DNA from: an uncultured Bacteroidota bacterium
Lineage (GTDB): Bacteria > Bacteroidota > Bacteroidia > Flavobacteriales > Flavobacteriaceae
DNA length: 41,654 nucleotides
Reading direction: 5' to 3'
Assembly: GCA_903842575.1 (NCBI GenBank)
Contig: CAIMMM010000155.1
Span: 1-41,654 of the forward strand
Shown: positions 18,360-25,284 of the stretch, piece after piece
How the letters are laid out: every line of letters begins with the position of its first letter
Position numbering within the stretch: the first letter of the stretch is position 1
The notes under the pieces: model-generated
The model's database searches: none
What the model was told of the DNA's origin: nothing
The model's input: the letters and a program-made list of their open reading frames with translations, nothing else
Made by a program: the position numbers and the translations under genes

Positions 18360-20510
18360 TTATTCCGCTTTTGGAGTAATTTTATTTTCTTCTCTCGGAG
18401 GACGTTGTAAAAGTGCTTTTCTTGACACTTTTTCCTTTCTCGTTTTTGGATCTAAACCTAAGTATTTCACTTGGAAAACATCTCCCATTTTTACTACATC
18501 AGAAACATTTTCAGTTCTTTCCCAAGCTAATTCCGAAACGTGAAGTAACACTTCATTTCCTGGTGCATCTGTATATTCTACAACGGCACCAAAATCAAGC
18601 ATCTTAATAACTTTCACTTCATAGGCTTCGCCCATTTGTGGTTTGAAAATGATAGAGTCAATTTTAGCTAAAACGGCTGCAATTCCATCAGGATTAGTAC
18701 CAAGAATTTCAACAACACCTTGCTCATCCACTTCATTAATTACGATTGTACAACCCGTAGCTTTTTGTAATTCTTGAATTACTTTTCCGCCAGGTCCAAT
18801 CAACGCACCAATAAAGTTGCCAGGAATAGTTCTCATGATAATTTTTGGAGCATATACTTTAACATCAGTTTTTGGTTGAGCCAATACTTCCGTTAATTTT
18901 CCAAGAATATGCAAACGTCCATCACGAGCTTGAGCCAAGGCTTGCTCCATGATTTCATATTTCAATCCGTCAATTTTGATGTCCATTTGACATGCTGTAA
19001 TTCCTTCGGAAGTTCCCGTTACCTTGAAATCCATATCTCCTAAATGATCTTCATCACCAAGAATATCAGACAAAACAGCAAAACGATCACCATCAGTAAT
19101 CAATCCCATTGCAATTCCAGAAACAGGACGGATCATTTGAATTCCAGCATCCATTAACGATAATGTTCCTGCACAAACAGTAGCCATTGAAGATGAACCG
19201 TTAGATTCCAATACTTCAGAAACAATACGAATGGTATAAGGGCAATCAGCAGGAATCATATTTTTCAATGCTCTTTGCGCCAAGTTTCCGTGACCCACTT
19301 CTCTTCTTGAAGTTCCTCTCAAAGGACGCGCTTCTCCTGTTGAAAATGGAGGGAAATTATAGTGTAAATAGAATTTTTCTTCTCCTTGTTCTGAAGGCGA
19401 ATCAATTTGGTTAGCCTCTCTAGAAGTTCCTAAAGTAGCTGTAGCCAATGCTTGTGTTTCTCCACGTGTAAACAATGCCGAACCGTGAACGGATGGTAAG
19501 TAATCTACTTCACACCAAATTGGTCTGATTTCGGTAGTTTTTCTTCCGTCCAAACGAGTTCCTAAATCTAACGTTACATTACGAACTGCTTCTTTATTGG
19601 TTTTGTAGAAATATTTAGAAACTAAATCACCGTTTTCTGCCAATTCTTCTTCTGTAAACAAAGCTTTTACTTCTTCTTTTACAGCATCAAATGCAGCTGA
19701 ACGTTCGTGTTTAGCTGAACCTTTACTTGCAATAGCGTAAATTTTATCATAAGCCGCTGCTTTTACTTTAGCGTAAATAGCATCATCTGTTCTTTCAGTT
19801 TCGTAGGTACGAACTACTTTTTTTCCAAATGCTGTTGCCAATCTTTCTTGTGCAGCGATTTGAACTTTAATATGCTCATGAGCAAATTTGATAGCTTCAA
19901 CCATTTCTGCTTCCGAAATCTCTTTCATTTCTCCTTCTACCATGGCGATAGAATCAGTAGAAGCACCAATCATCATGTCAATATCTGACAATTCTAATTG
20001 TGCACGAGATGGATTGATGATGAATTTTCCATCAATTCTTCCAACTCTAGCTTCTGAAATTAATGTTTCAAAAGGAATGTCAGACAATGCAAGTGCTGCC
20101 GAAGCGGCCAAACCTGCTAATGCGTCTGGCATAACATCATCATCATGAGACATTAATTGGATCATTACTTGAATTTCAGCGTGATAATCACTTGGGAAAA
20201 GAGGACGCAATACACGGTCAACTAATCTCATGGTTAGCACTTCGTTGTCGCTTGGGCGTGCTTCTCTTTTGAAGAAACCTCCAGGGAAACGTCCTGCTGC
20301 TGCAAATTTTTCACGATAATCTACCGTTAATGGTAAAAAATCAATACCTGGACTTGCTTTTCTTGCGGATACTACTGTCCCTAAAATAACAGTTTTTCCA
20401 ATTCTAACTACTACAGAACCGTCAGCTTGTTTGGCTAAACGTCCTGTCTCGATTGTGATGCTTCTTCCATCACCTAAATCGATTTTTTCTACAAATAATT
20501 GTGGAATCAT
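18360..20510 (-). CDS. pnp: Polyribonucleotide nucleotidyltransferase (PNPase)
   Basis: PNPase degrades RNA 3' to 5' by phosphorolysis. The 716-residue protein has two RNase PH domains (roughly 1-220 and 310-540) joined by a helical linker, with '[18 protein letters not shown]' in the first and '[17 protein letters not shown]' and 'SSSMATVC' in the second. These are followed by a KH domain with the GxxG loop ('[17 protein letters not shown]') and a C-terminal S1 RNA-binding domain. The start is the ATG at 20510 ('[16 protein letters not shown]'). The frame stays open for 132 bases upstream, but the extension has no family similarity and crosses the spacer. It follows rpsO, as in many bacteria, although a hairpin lies between them. 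Confidence 0.96.
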   Translation of the reverse strand: MIPQLFVEKIDLGDGRSITIETGRLAKQADGSVVVRIGKTVILGTVVSARKASPGIDFLPLTVDYREKFAAAGRFPGGFFKREARPSDNEVLTMRLVDRVLRPLFPSDYHAEIQVMIQLMSHDDDVMPDALAGLAASAALALSDIPFETLISEARVGRIDGKFIINPSRAQLELSDIDMMIGASTDSIAMVEGEMKEISEAEMVEAIKFAHEHIKVQIAAQERLATAFGKKVVRTYETERTDDAIYAKVKAAAYDKIYAIASKGSAKHERSAAFDAVKEEVKALFTEEELAENGDLVSKYFYKTNKEAVRNVTLDLGTRLDGRKTTEIRPIWCEVDYLPSVHGSALFTRGETQALATATLGTSREANQIDSPSEQGEEKFYLHYNFPPFSTGEARPLRGTSRREVGHGNLAQRALKNMIPADCPYTIRIVSEVLESNGSSSMATVCAGTLSLMDAGIQMIRPVSGIAMGLITDGDRFAVLSDILGDEDHLGDMDFKVTGTSEGITACQMDIKIDGLKYEIMEQALAQARDGRLHILGKLTEVLAQPKTDVKVYAPKIIMRTIPGNFIGALIGPGGKVIQELQKATGCTIVINEVDEQGVVEILGTNPDGIAAVLAKIDSIIFKPQMGEAYEVKVIKMLDFGAVVEYTDAPGNEVLLHVSELAWERTENVSDVVKMGDVFQVKYLGLDPKTRKEKVSRKALLQRPPREENKITPKAE

Positions 20511-20619
20511 AATTTTTCCTTTTTTAATTTTACATTGGTTTTTCCGCCTGTCGACAGAATAGTTGTGTTGTTGTAGTTGTTGTATTCCAATGAAAAACCA
20601 AACTTTTTTATAAAACGTA

Positions 20620-20652
20620 TATAAACAAAAAGAGGCGCGCAAGCACCTCTTT
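20620..20652 (-). terminator. Terminator or attenuating hairpin after rpsO
   Basis: The stem AAAGAGG/CCTCTTT (20629-20635 with 20646-20652) is extended by an inner GC/GC pair across one mismatch and a GCAA tetraloop. It is followed on the - strand by TTTTTGTTT. It lies 11 bases after the rpsO stop. Partial read-through into pnp is possible, because I see no clear promoter for pnp. Confidence 0.7.
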
Positions 20653-20662
20653 AAGATATGTA

Positions 20663-20929
20663 TTATTTTCTAATACCTAATTCTTTGATAATCTCACGAT
20701 ATCTGTTAATTTCTTTTTTCTTCAAGTAATCAAGAAGGCTTCTTCTTTTTCCTACCAAAAGCACTAACGAACGCTCTGTGTTGTAATCATGACGATTTTT
20801 TTTCAAATGCTCTGTTAAGTGTGAAATTCTAAATGTAAACAATGCAATCTGGCATTCAGATTTTCCAGTGTTTGTTTTTTCTCCGTGTTTAGCGAAGATT
20901 TCTTCTTTAACTTCTTTAGTTAAGTACAT
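20663..20929 (-). CDS. rpsO: 30S ribosomal protein S15
   Basis: S15 is a primary 16S rRNA-binding protein of the 30S central domain. The 88-residue helical protein has the family motifs '[27 protein letters not shown]' (only part quoted here is diagnostic: '[14 protein letters not shown]') and '[17 protein letters not shown]', which form the rRNA-contact helices, and ends '[12 protein letters not shown]'. Length is exactly as expected. It is preceded by a TAnnTTTG promoter element and lies upstream of pnp, the usual pairing in bacteria. Confidence 0.97.
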   Translation of the reverse strand: MYLTKEVKEEIFAKHGEKTNTGKSECQIALFTFRISHLTEHLKKNRHDYNTERSLVLLVGKRRSLLDYLKKKEINRYREIIKELGIRK

Positions 20930-20987
20930 GCCAATATTATTTTAAATGATTATTATGTATTGAATTAAGATTTTCCCAATTCGTGTG

Positions 20988-20995
20988 CAAAGGTA
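20988..20995 (-). promoter_or_regulatory. Probable -7 promoter element for rpsO
   Basis: On the - strand TACCTTTG matches TAnnTTTG exactly and is followed by CA. It lies 58 bases before the rpsO start codon. The -33 region falls inside the AATTAYG tandem repeat and shows no clean TTG. Confidence 0.55.
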
Positions 20996-21000
20996 AAAAT

Positions 21001-21035
21001 AATTACGAATTACGAATTATGAATTATGAATTATT
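21001..21035. repeat. Tandem 7-base repeat (AATTAYG, five copies)
   Basis: The region reads AATTACG twice, AATTATG twice, then AATTATT. The last unit includes the stop codon of the convergent-side GAF gene (21031-21033). The repeat fills the space between that stop and the rpsO promoter and would place the rpsO -33 region within it. It may be a slippage-prone spacer; no function is evident. Confidence 0.8.
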
Positions 21036-21492
21036 TTAAAAATAATTTTGCAACTTCCTCATTTACAAATTCTAAAAAGCGTTCATCTGCTTCTGAAAAA
21101 GGATTTAGCACATGACTGTCAATGTCTATTTGTCCAATATTTTTGCCATTTACAAAAAGAGGCACCACAATTTCGGACTTCACGGTAAAACTACAAGCAA
21201 TATAATTGTCTTGTGCAGCGACATCGGGAACCACAAAATTTTCATTGGAAACAGCCACTTGTCCACAAATTCCTTTCCCAAAAGGGATTACTGTGTGATC
21301 CGTTTCAGCTCCAACATAGGGACCCAAATGTAATGTTTGATTTTCGTGATTGGCAAAATAAAAACCAACCCAATTATAATAGAAAACATTGTCTTGTAAT
21401 AGTTGACACAAATGTTTTAACTTTTCCTCTCTTGATGCATTTCCTTGTGAGAGTGCGTCCTTTACTTTTGGTTTTAAACTGTCAAAATTCAT
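21031..21492 (-). CDS. GAF domain protein, probable free methionine-(R)-sulfoxide reductase
   Basis: The 153-residue protein is a single GAF domain of the YebR/fRMsr type, which reduces free methionine-(R)-sulfoxide. It has 'YYNWVGFYF' near 38-46, 'LGPYVG', 'FGKGICGQ' with Cys76, 'VVPDV', 'YIAC' with Cys100, and 'SEIVVPL'. In characterised family members the catalytic and resolving cysteines lie at these last two places. A third family cysteine between them is not visible here. Other GAF proteins bind small ligands, so enzyme activity is an inference. It is transcribed away from xrtF, with a TACTTTTG element 18 bases before the ATG. Confidence 0.8.
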   Translation of the reverse strand: MNFDSLKPKVKDALSQGNASREEKLKHLCQLLQDNVFYYNWVGFYFANHENQTLHLGPYVGAETDHTVIPFGKGICGQVAVSNENFVVPDVAAQDNYIACSFTVKSEIVVPLFVNGKNIGQIDIDSHVLNPFSEADERFLEFVNEEVAKLFLK

Positions 21493-21509
21493 GTTTTTTA
21501 TTTTTTATG

Positions 21510-21517
21510 CAAAAGTA
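21510..21517 (-). promoter_or_regulatory. Probable -7 promoter element for the GAF gene
   Basis: On the - strand TACTTTTG matches TAnnTTTG. It lies 17 bases before the ATG at 21492. Its upstream flank is shared with the divergent xrtF promoter, so the two genes are served by a roughly 70-base divergent control region. Confidence 0.5.
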
Positions 21518-21521
21518 GCCA

Positions 21522-21550
21522 TTGAACCTTTTTTATTTTATATAAATTTG
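21522..21550 (+). promoter_or_regulatory. Promoter of xrtF
   Basis: TTG at 21522-21524, an 18-base spacer, and TAAATTTG at 21543-21550 make a full match to the flavobacterial promoter pattern. The expected transcript start is about 21555, only some 9 bases before the TTG start codon of xrtF, so the leader is very short. Confidence 0.65.
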
Positions 21551-21563
21551 TTAAAAATTTATT

Positions 21564-22121
21564 TTGGGGAATTATATTGTTCAGTACAAACCTTTTTTGC
21601 TTTTTTTAGGAAAATTTTTCTTGAGTTATTTGCTTTTGACTTTTGTTTATGAAACCTATCTCAATCAATTTGACAGTAAACAAATGGAAGTTGACGCCAT
21701 TACTACGAGTGTTGCTCATCAATCGGCAACTGTTTTATCTTGGTTCGATTCACAATCTTACACTGCTATAAATTTACGAGAACCCAGCGTGAAATTATTT
21801 TATAAAAACAAATACGTTTCCAGAATAATAGAAGGTTGTAATGCGGTGAGTGTTATTATTTTATTTATTGCTTTTGTGGTTGCTTTTTCGGGAAAACTAA
21901 AAAACACCTTTGTTTTTATAATTCTTGGTACTGTTTTAATTTACGTGTTGAATATTTTTAGAATTGTAATTTTATGTATGGCCATGTTTCACTTTCCGGA
22001 ATATCAGAGTTTTTTACATGGTGTTGTTTTTCCATTGTTTATCTATGGAGTTGTTTTTATTTTATGGATTATTTGGGTAAATAAATATTCGTTTTATGCT
22101 ACAAAAACTGTTGCAAAATAA
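21564..22121 (+). CDS. xrtF: Exosortase family protein XrtF
   Basis: Exosortases are integral membrane cysteine proteases/transpeptidases that process proteins carrying a C-terminal sorting tail. XrtF is the form found in Flavobacteriia. The 185-residue protein has about five membrane segments and the family's three active-site residues: Cys92 in 'IIEGCNAVSV', Arg133 in 'LNIFRIV', and His152 in 'SFLHGVV'. The start is a TTG; no in-frame ATG precedes the first membrane segment, and 'YKPFLLFLGKFFLSY' begins shortly after it. The stop overlaps the next gene by 26 bases. Its natural substrates are not evident here, and no sorting-tail protein lies adjacent. Confidence 0.88.
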   Translation: MGNYIVQYKPFLLFLGKFFLSYLLLTFVYETYLNQFDSKQMEVDAITTSVAHQSATVLSWFDSQSYTAINLREPSVKLFYKNKYVSRIIEGCNAVSVIILFIAFVVAFSGKLKNTFVFIILGTVLIYVLNIFRIVILCMAMFHFPEYQSFLHGVVFPLFIYGVVFILWIIWVNKYSFYATKTVAK

Positions 22122-22539
22122 AGCCAAAATAGGCTGGTCTCTTTTTCTGATTCTGCTTTTAGTATTGATAAGGGTTTTTGAAGACACGCTATTTTACGAT
22201 CCGTTTTTAAATTATTTTAAAAGTGAATATGCAAATTTGCCTTTGCCAAGAATAAATATTTTTAAATTATTTTTTGGTTTGGGTTTCCGATTCTATTTAA
22301 ATTCTGTGATTTCGTTGTTGCTGTTATATGTAACTTTTAAAGATACTCAAATCGTAAAGTTCTCCATGTTGCTGTATATGATTTTGGGTTCCGTACTCAT
22401 GATTAGTTTTCTTTTTGTCTTGAATTTTTTTGGCGAAGAAAGCAAAATGACATTATTCTACATCAGAAGATTTATAATTCAACCCATCTTTATTATCCTT
22501 TTTATCCCCGCTTTTTATTATCAAAAAATGAATAAATAG
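22096..22539 (+). CDS. Exosortase F system-associated membrane protein
   Basis: The 147-residue protein has about four membrane segments and the features of the small protein that accompanies XrtF in flavobacteria: 'IRVFEDTLFYDPFLNYFK' near 27-44, 'LPRINIFKLFFGLGFRFYLNS' near 49-70, and 'MTLFYIRRFIIQPIFIILF' near the C-terminus. Its biochemical role is unknown. It begins inside xrtF (26-base overlap), so the pair is translationally coupled and probably forms one membrane complex. Confidence 0.82.
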   Translation: MLQKLLQNKAKIGWSLFLILLLVLIRVFEDTLFYDPFLNYFKSEYANLPLPRINIFKLFFGLGFRFYLNSVISLLLLYVTFKDTQIVKFSMLLYMILGSVLMISFLFVLNFFGEESKMTLFYIRRFIIQPIFIILFIPAFYYQKMNK

Positions 22540-22586
22540 TCATATTTTCGTATCTTTACTACAATTATTTTTGATGTAATTTCAAG

Positions 22587-23417
22587 ATGAAAGTAGTAAA
22601 ATTTTCAGGGGATGTGGTTGATTATAATCCCAGCAAGTTAAAACAAACATTGCTAAAATCAGGTGCAAGCGAACTAATGGTTAACAATGTTCTGCATACT
22701 ATTGAAAAAGAAATCTACGACGGAATCCCAACAAAGCAGATATATAAAATGGCTTTTAGCCTTTTAAAAAAGATTTCAAATTCTCATGCTGCTAGATATA
22801 ATTTAAGAGCAGCATTGCAACTTCTAGGGCCGGCCGGTTTTTTCTTTGAAAAATACATTGCAAGATTATTTGAAGCCGACGATTACCAAACCAAAACAAA
22901 TCTAATTTTACAAGGAAAATGTGTTTCTCATGAAATTGATGTTGCTTTAAAAAAAGACGATATAATTTCAATGGTCGAATGCAAATTTCATGGAGGAAGA
23001 GATGCCAATTCAGATGTAAAAGTTCCCTTGTATATATTATCTCGTTTTAATGATTTAAAAGATAAAAAGCACCCGATTTTTTCGAATAGAGACGAAATTT
23101 CAAAATGTTGGATTGTAACTAATAATAGATTTACAACCGATGCCGTTGGCTTTGCTATTTGTTCGGGCATGAGTTTGTTAAGTTGGGATTATCCATTAAA
23201 TAATAATATTAGAACCAAAATTGATGCTAAGCATCTCTATCCAATCACTTGTTTAACTACTTTGTCCATTGCCGAAAAAGACAAATTATTAATATTAAAT
23301 GTAATTTTAGTAAAGGAATTACTCAACAATTCGGAATGTTTAGAAAAAATTGAGTTGAGTCCCAACAGAATAAAAAACGTTTTAAAAGAAGCTTCAGAGT
23401 TGTGTAAATACATATAG
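22587..23417 (+). CDS. ATP-cone domain / Mrr-type restriction endonuclease fusion protein
   Basis: The 276-residue protein joins two recognisable parts. Residues 1-85 resemble an ATP-cone nucleotide-binding domain ('VKFSGDVVDYNPSKLKQTLLKSGAS', of which 'DYNPSKLKQTL' is typical; then 'SHAARYNLRAAL'), as in NrdR and class I ribonucleotide reductases. Residues 82-200 look like a PD-(D/E)XK nuclease of the Mrr_cat type: 'FFFEKYIARLFE' (Glu88), 'HEIDVAL' (Asp118), 'VECKFHG' (Glu131-x-Lys133), and 'CWIVTNNRFTTDAVGFA'. The catalytic residues are intact. No methyltransferase accompanies it, so a classical restriction role is unlikely; dNTP-gated nuclease activity is an inference. A one-mismatch -7 element (TATCTTTA, 22551-22558) precedes it, and the RNase-like gene follows 5 bases later. 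Confidence 0.78.
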   Translation: MKVVKFSGDVVDYNPSKLKQTLLKSGASELMVNNVLHTIEKEIYDGIPTKQIYKMAFSLLKKISNSHAARYNLRAALQLLGPAGFFFEKYIARLFEADDYQTKTNLILQGKCVSHEIDVALKKDDIISMVECKFHGGRDANSDVKVPLYILSRFNDLKDKKHPIFSNRDEISKCWIVTNNRFTTDAVGFAICSGMSLLSWDYPLNNNIRTKIDAKHLYPITCLTTLSIAEKDKLLILNVILVKELLNNSECLEKIELSPNRIKNVLKEASELCKYI

Positions 23418-23422
23418 AAATC

Positions 23423-24778
23423 ATGAAAATAAAATTTCTTGGTGGCGTAGGAACCGTTACAGGTTCCAAGACTTTAATTGAAAGTAATGGCACTCGAATT
23501 TTGATTGACTGCGGACAGTTTCAAGGCATAAAACCCTTGCGAGAGCTTAATTGGGAGCCTTTGCCTATTTTGCCTTCTACAATAGATTTTGTACTGTTAA
23601 CCCACGGTCATTTGGATCATTGCGGTTGGTTGCCACGATTGGTAAATCAAGGGTTTAAAGGAAAAATTTATTGTACTAGCCCAACTAAGGATGTGGCTAA
23701 GTTAATACTTCTGGATAGTGCCAAAATTCAAGAAGAAGAAGCAAAAAAAGCCAATGAAGAACATTATTCAAAACATGAAATGGCTGAGCCACTTTATACT
23801 GTTGAACAAGCTGAAGAAGTTTTGCCGCTTTTTAGAGTAATCAAACCCAATGAGGAAGTTTTTTTGGATGCCGAAATCTTTGCGGTTTATTCCAATGCTG
23901 GGCATATCATTGGCGCTTGTACTATTGCCCTAACACTTGAAAATAAAACACTTGTTTTTTCAGGAGATATTGGAAGAGATAATGATGTATTAATGTTCCC
24001 TCCAACAAAACCTAAAAAAGCAGATTATGTTTTTCTAGAAAGCACTTATGGAAATCGGATTCATCCCAATACCGATACAAAATTAGAACTTGAAACATAT
24101 ATTAACAATGCCGTTGATAATGGAGGAACGATTATCATTCCAAGTTTTGCTGTAGAACGTGCTCAAAGTATTATGTATTTGATTTGGCAGCTTAAATTAG
24201 AAGATAAAATTCCCAATATTCCCTATATTATTGATACGCCTATGGGCATAAGCGTTCTGGATATTTTTAGGAATAACAGAAAATGGCATAAATTATCCGA
24301 AGAGGATTGTGTTGCTATGTGCAAAATGTTTACTATGATTTCCGATTATAAGGAAACCATTGAAGCCATTTATAATAAACAGTCCAAAGTGGTCATAGCT
24401 GCAAGCGGAATGATTACGGGAGGAAGAGTTTTGAGTTATTTAGAGCGATACATCGGTTTGCCCGAAACAACCCTAATCATTGTTGGCTATCAGGCGGAAG
24501 GAACAAGAGGTAGAAAATTATTGGAAGGAGCAACAGAAATCAAAATACATGGAAAATATTATGAAGTCAAAGCAAATATTCTGGAAATAGAAGGATTGTC
24601 AGCGCATGGAGATCAAAAGGATTTGCTAAATTGGCTTTCCGAATTAGAGGCAAAACCCCAAAAAATATTTTTGGTGCATGGTGAGAATCAGCCTGCGGAT
24701 GAATTACGAATTAAAATTCAGGAAAAGTATGATTTTGATTGTGAAGTCCCCTTATTGGGACAAGAATTTGAACTATAA
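23423..24778 (+). CDS. MBL-fold beta-CASP ribonuclease (CPSF73/YSH1-like)
   Basis: The 451-residue protein is a metallo-beta-lactamase with inserted beta-CASP domain, the fold of RNA-processing nucleases. The metal ligands are all present: 'HGHLDH' at 61-66, His161 in 'NAGHIIG', Asp182 in 'FSGDIGR', and C-terminal 'LSAHGDQ' and 'FLVHGE'. The beta-CASP motif A acid is Glu206 in 'LESTYGNR', and 'AASGMITGGRVLSYL' and an 'RG-rich' 'EGTRGRKLLEG' follow. This resembles the RNA-specificity form of archaeal and bacterial CPSF73 homologues rather than RNase J, which is longer. It starts 5 bases after the ATP-cone nuclease gene and probably shares its transcript. Substrate is unknown. Confidence 0.85.
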   Translation: MKIKFLGGVGTVTGSKTLIESNGTRILIDCGQFQGIKPLRELNWEPLPILPSTIDFVLLTHGHLDHCGWLPRLVNQGFKGKIYCTSPTKDVAKLILLDSAKIQEEEAKKANEEHYSKHEMAEPLYTVEQAEEVLPLFRVIKPNEEVFLDAEIFAVYSNAGHIIGACTIALTLENKTLVFSGDIGRDNDVLMFPPTKPKKADYVFLESTYGNRIHPNTDTKLELETYINNAVDNGGTIIIPSFAVERAQSIMYLIWQLKLEDKIPNIPYIIDTPMGISVLDIFRNNRKWHKLSEEDCVAMCKMFTMISDYKETIEAIYNKQSKVVIAASGMITGGRVLSYLERYIGLPETTLIIVGYQAEGTRGRKLLEGATEIKIHGKYYEVKANILEIEGLSAHGDQKDLLNWLSELEAKPQKIFLVHGENQPADELRIKIQEKYDFDCEVPLLGQEFEL

Positions 24779-24795
24779 AGTTTTAACAGGATTTT

Positions 24796-24828
24796 TTGAA
24801 TTAAAATTTAATTAAAAGAATAACTTTG
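24796..24828 (+). promoter_or_regulatory. Promoter of the metal cassette
   Basis: TAACTTTG at 24821-24828 is an exact -7 match, with TTTG at 24795-24798 about 22 bases upstream. The ATG of the HYC_CC_PP gene begins only 3 bases after the element, so transcription would start at or next to the A of the start codon. Either the mRNA is leaderless or this copy of the motif is fortuitous. Confidence 0.5.
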
Positions 24829-24831
24829 CAT

Positions 24832-25233
24832 ATGCAAGTCAAAAAGCAAATAAGTTTATTTCTAGCGTTTTTCCTGATGGTTTCCAATTTGGGGATGGCT
24901 TTTAATGTGCATTATTGCAATGATAAAATAGCTTCGGTAACTTTAAATTTGCCTTCAAGTTCTCAAGAAAAAGAGGAAGATTGTTGTGGTGTAATGGAAA
25001 AAAAATCCAAATGTTGCCATAATAAGATTGTTAAATCCAATGACAAATCAGATCAATTATTAGTCAAGTCATTTTCTTTTGCCCCTGAGTATTCATTTGT
25101 AATTAATGAATGGAAACCTATTATTTTTGTTTCGACTACTCAAGTCAAAAAAGCTAGAATAATTTCATATTCTTGCAATGCTAATGCGCCGCCATTATAT
25201 CTTTTGTACAGCCAATATACCTTCTACTTCTGA
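24832..25233 (+). CDS. HYC_CC_PP family secreted/envelope protein
   Basis: The 133-residue protein has an N-terminal signal sequence ('KKQISLFLAFFLMVSNLGMAF') and then the three motifs that name this Bacteroidota family: HYC just after the signal, two CC pairs ('EDCCGV' and 'SKCCHNK'), and PP near the C-terminus ('NANAPPLYLLYSQY'). The family has no established function. Paired cysteines and the neighbours (TonB-dependent receptor, HMA protein) suggest heavy-metal binding in the periplasm. I used the ATG at 24832; a TTG 6 bases upstream overlaps the promoter element. The protein ends just before an inverted repeat and the receptor gene. Confidence 0.75.
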   Translation: MQVKKQISLFLAFFLMVSNLGMAFNVHYCNDKIASVTLNLPSSSQEKEEDCCGVMEKKSKCCHNKIVKSNDKSDQLLVKSFSFAPEYSFVINEWKPIIFVSTTQVKKARIISYSCNANAPPLYLLYSQYTFYF

Positions 25234-25276
25234 TTTTAATATTCGATAAAATTTCTCTTTTTACGAATATTAAAAT
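25233..25276. repeat. 13-base inverted repeat between HYC_CC_PP and TonB receptor genes
   Basis: ATTTTAATATTCG at 25233-25245 is repeated inverted as CGAATATTAAAAT at 25264-25276, with an 18-base T-rich loop. It begins at the last base of the HYC_CC_PP stop codon and ends 8 bases before the receptor ATG. It could be an operator, an attenuator, or a processing hairpin that sets the ratio of the two products. Confidence 0.7.
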
Positions 25277-25284
25277 TTAAAAAA

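Noticed and set aside
20548..20557. 10-base palindrome CTGTCGACAG upstream of pnp
   Set aside because: It is perfect but short, there is one copy, and no link to a known regulator is evident. It could be chance.
20511..20642. Upstream extension of pnp by 44 residues
   Set aside because: The extra residues are not related to PNPase and run through the rpsO terminator hairpin. The standard N-terminus begins at 20510.
22587..23417. Classical restriction-modification system
   Set aside because: The nuclease-like gene has no methyltransferase or specificity subunit beside it, and its N-terminal ATP cone is not part of restriction enzymes.
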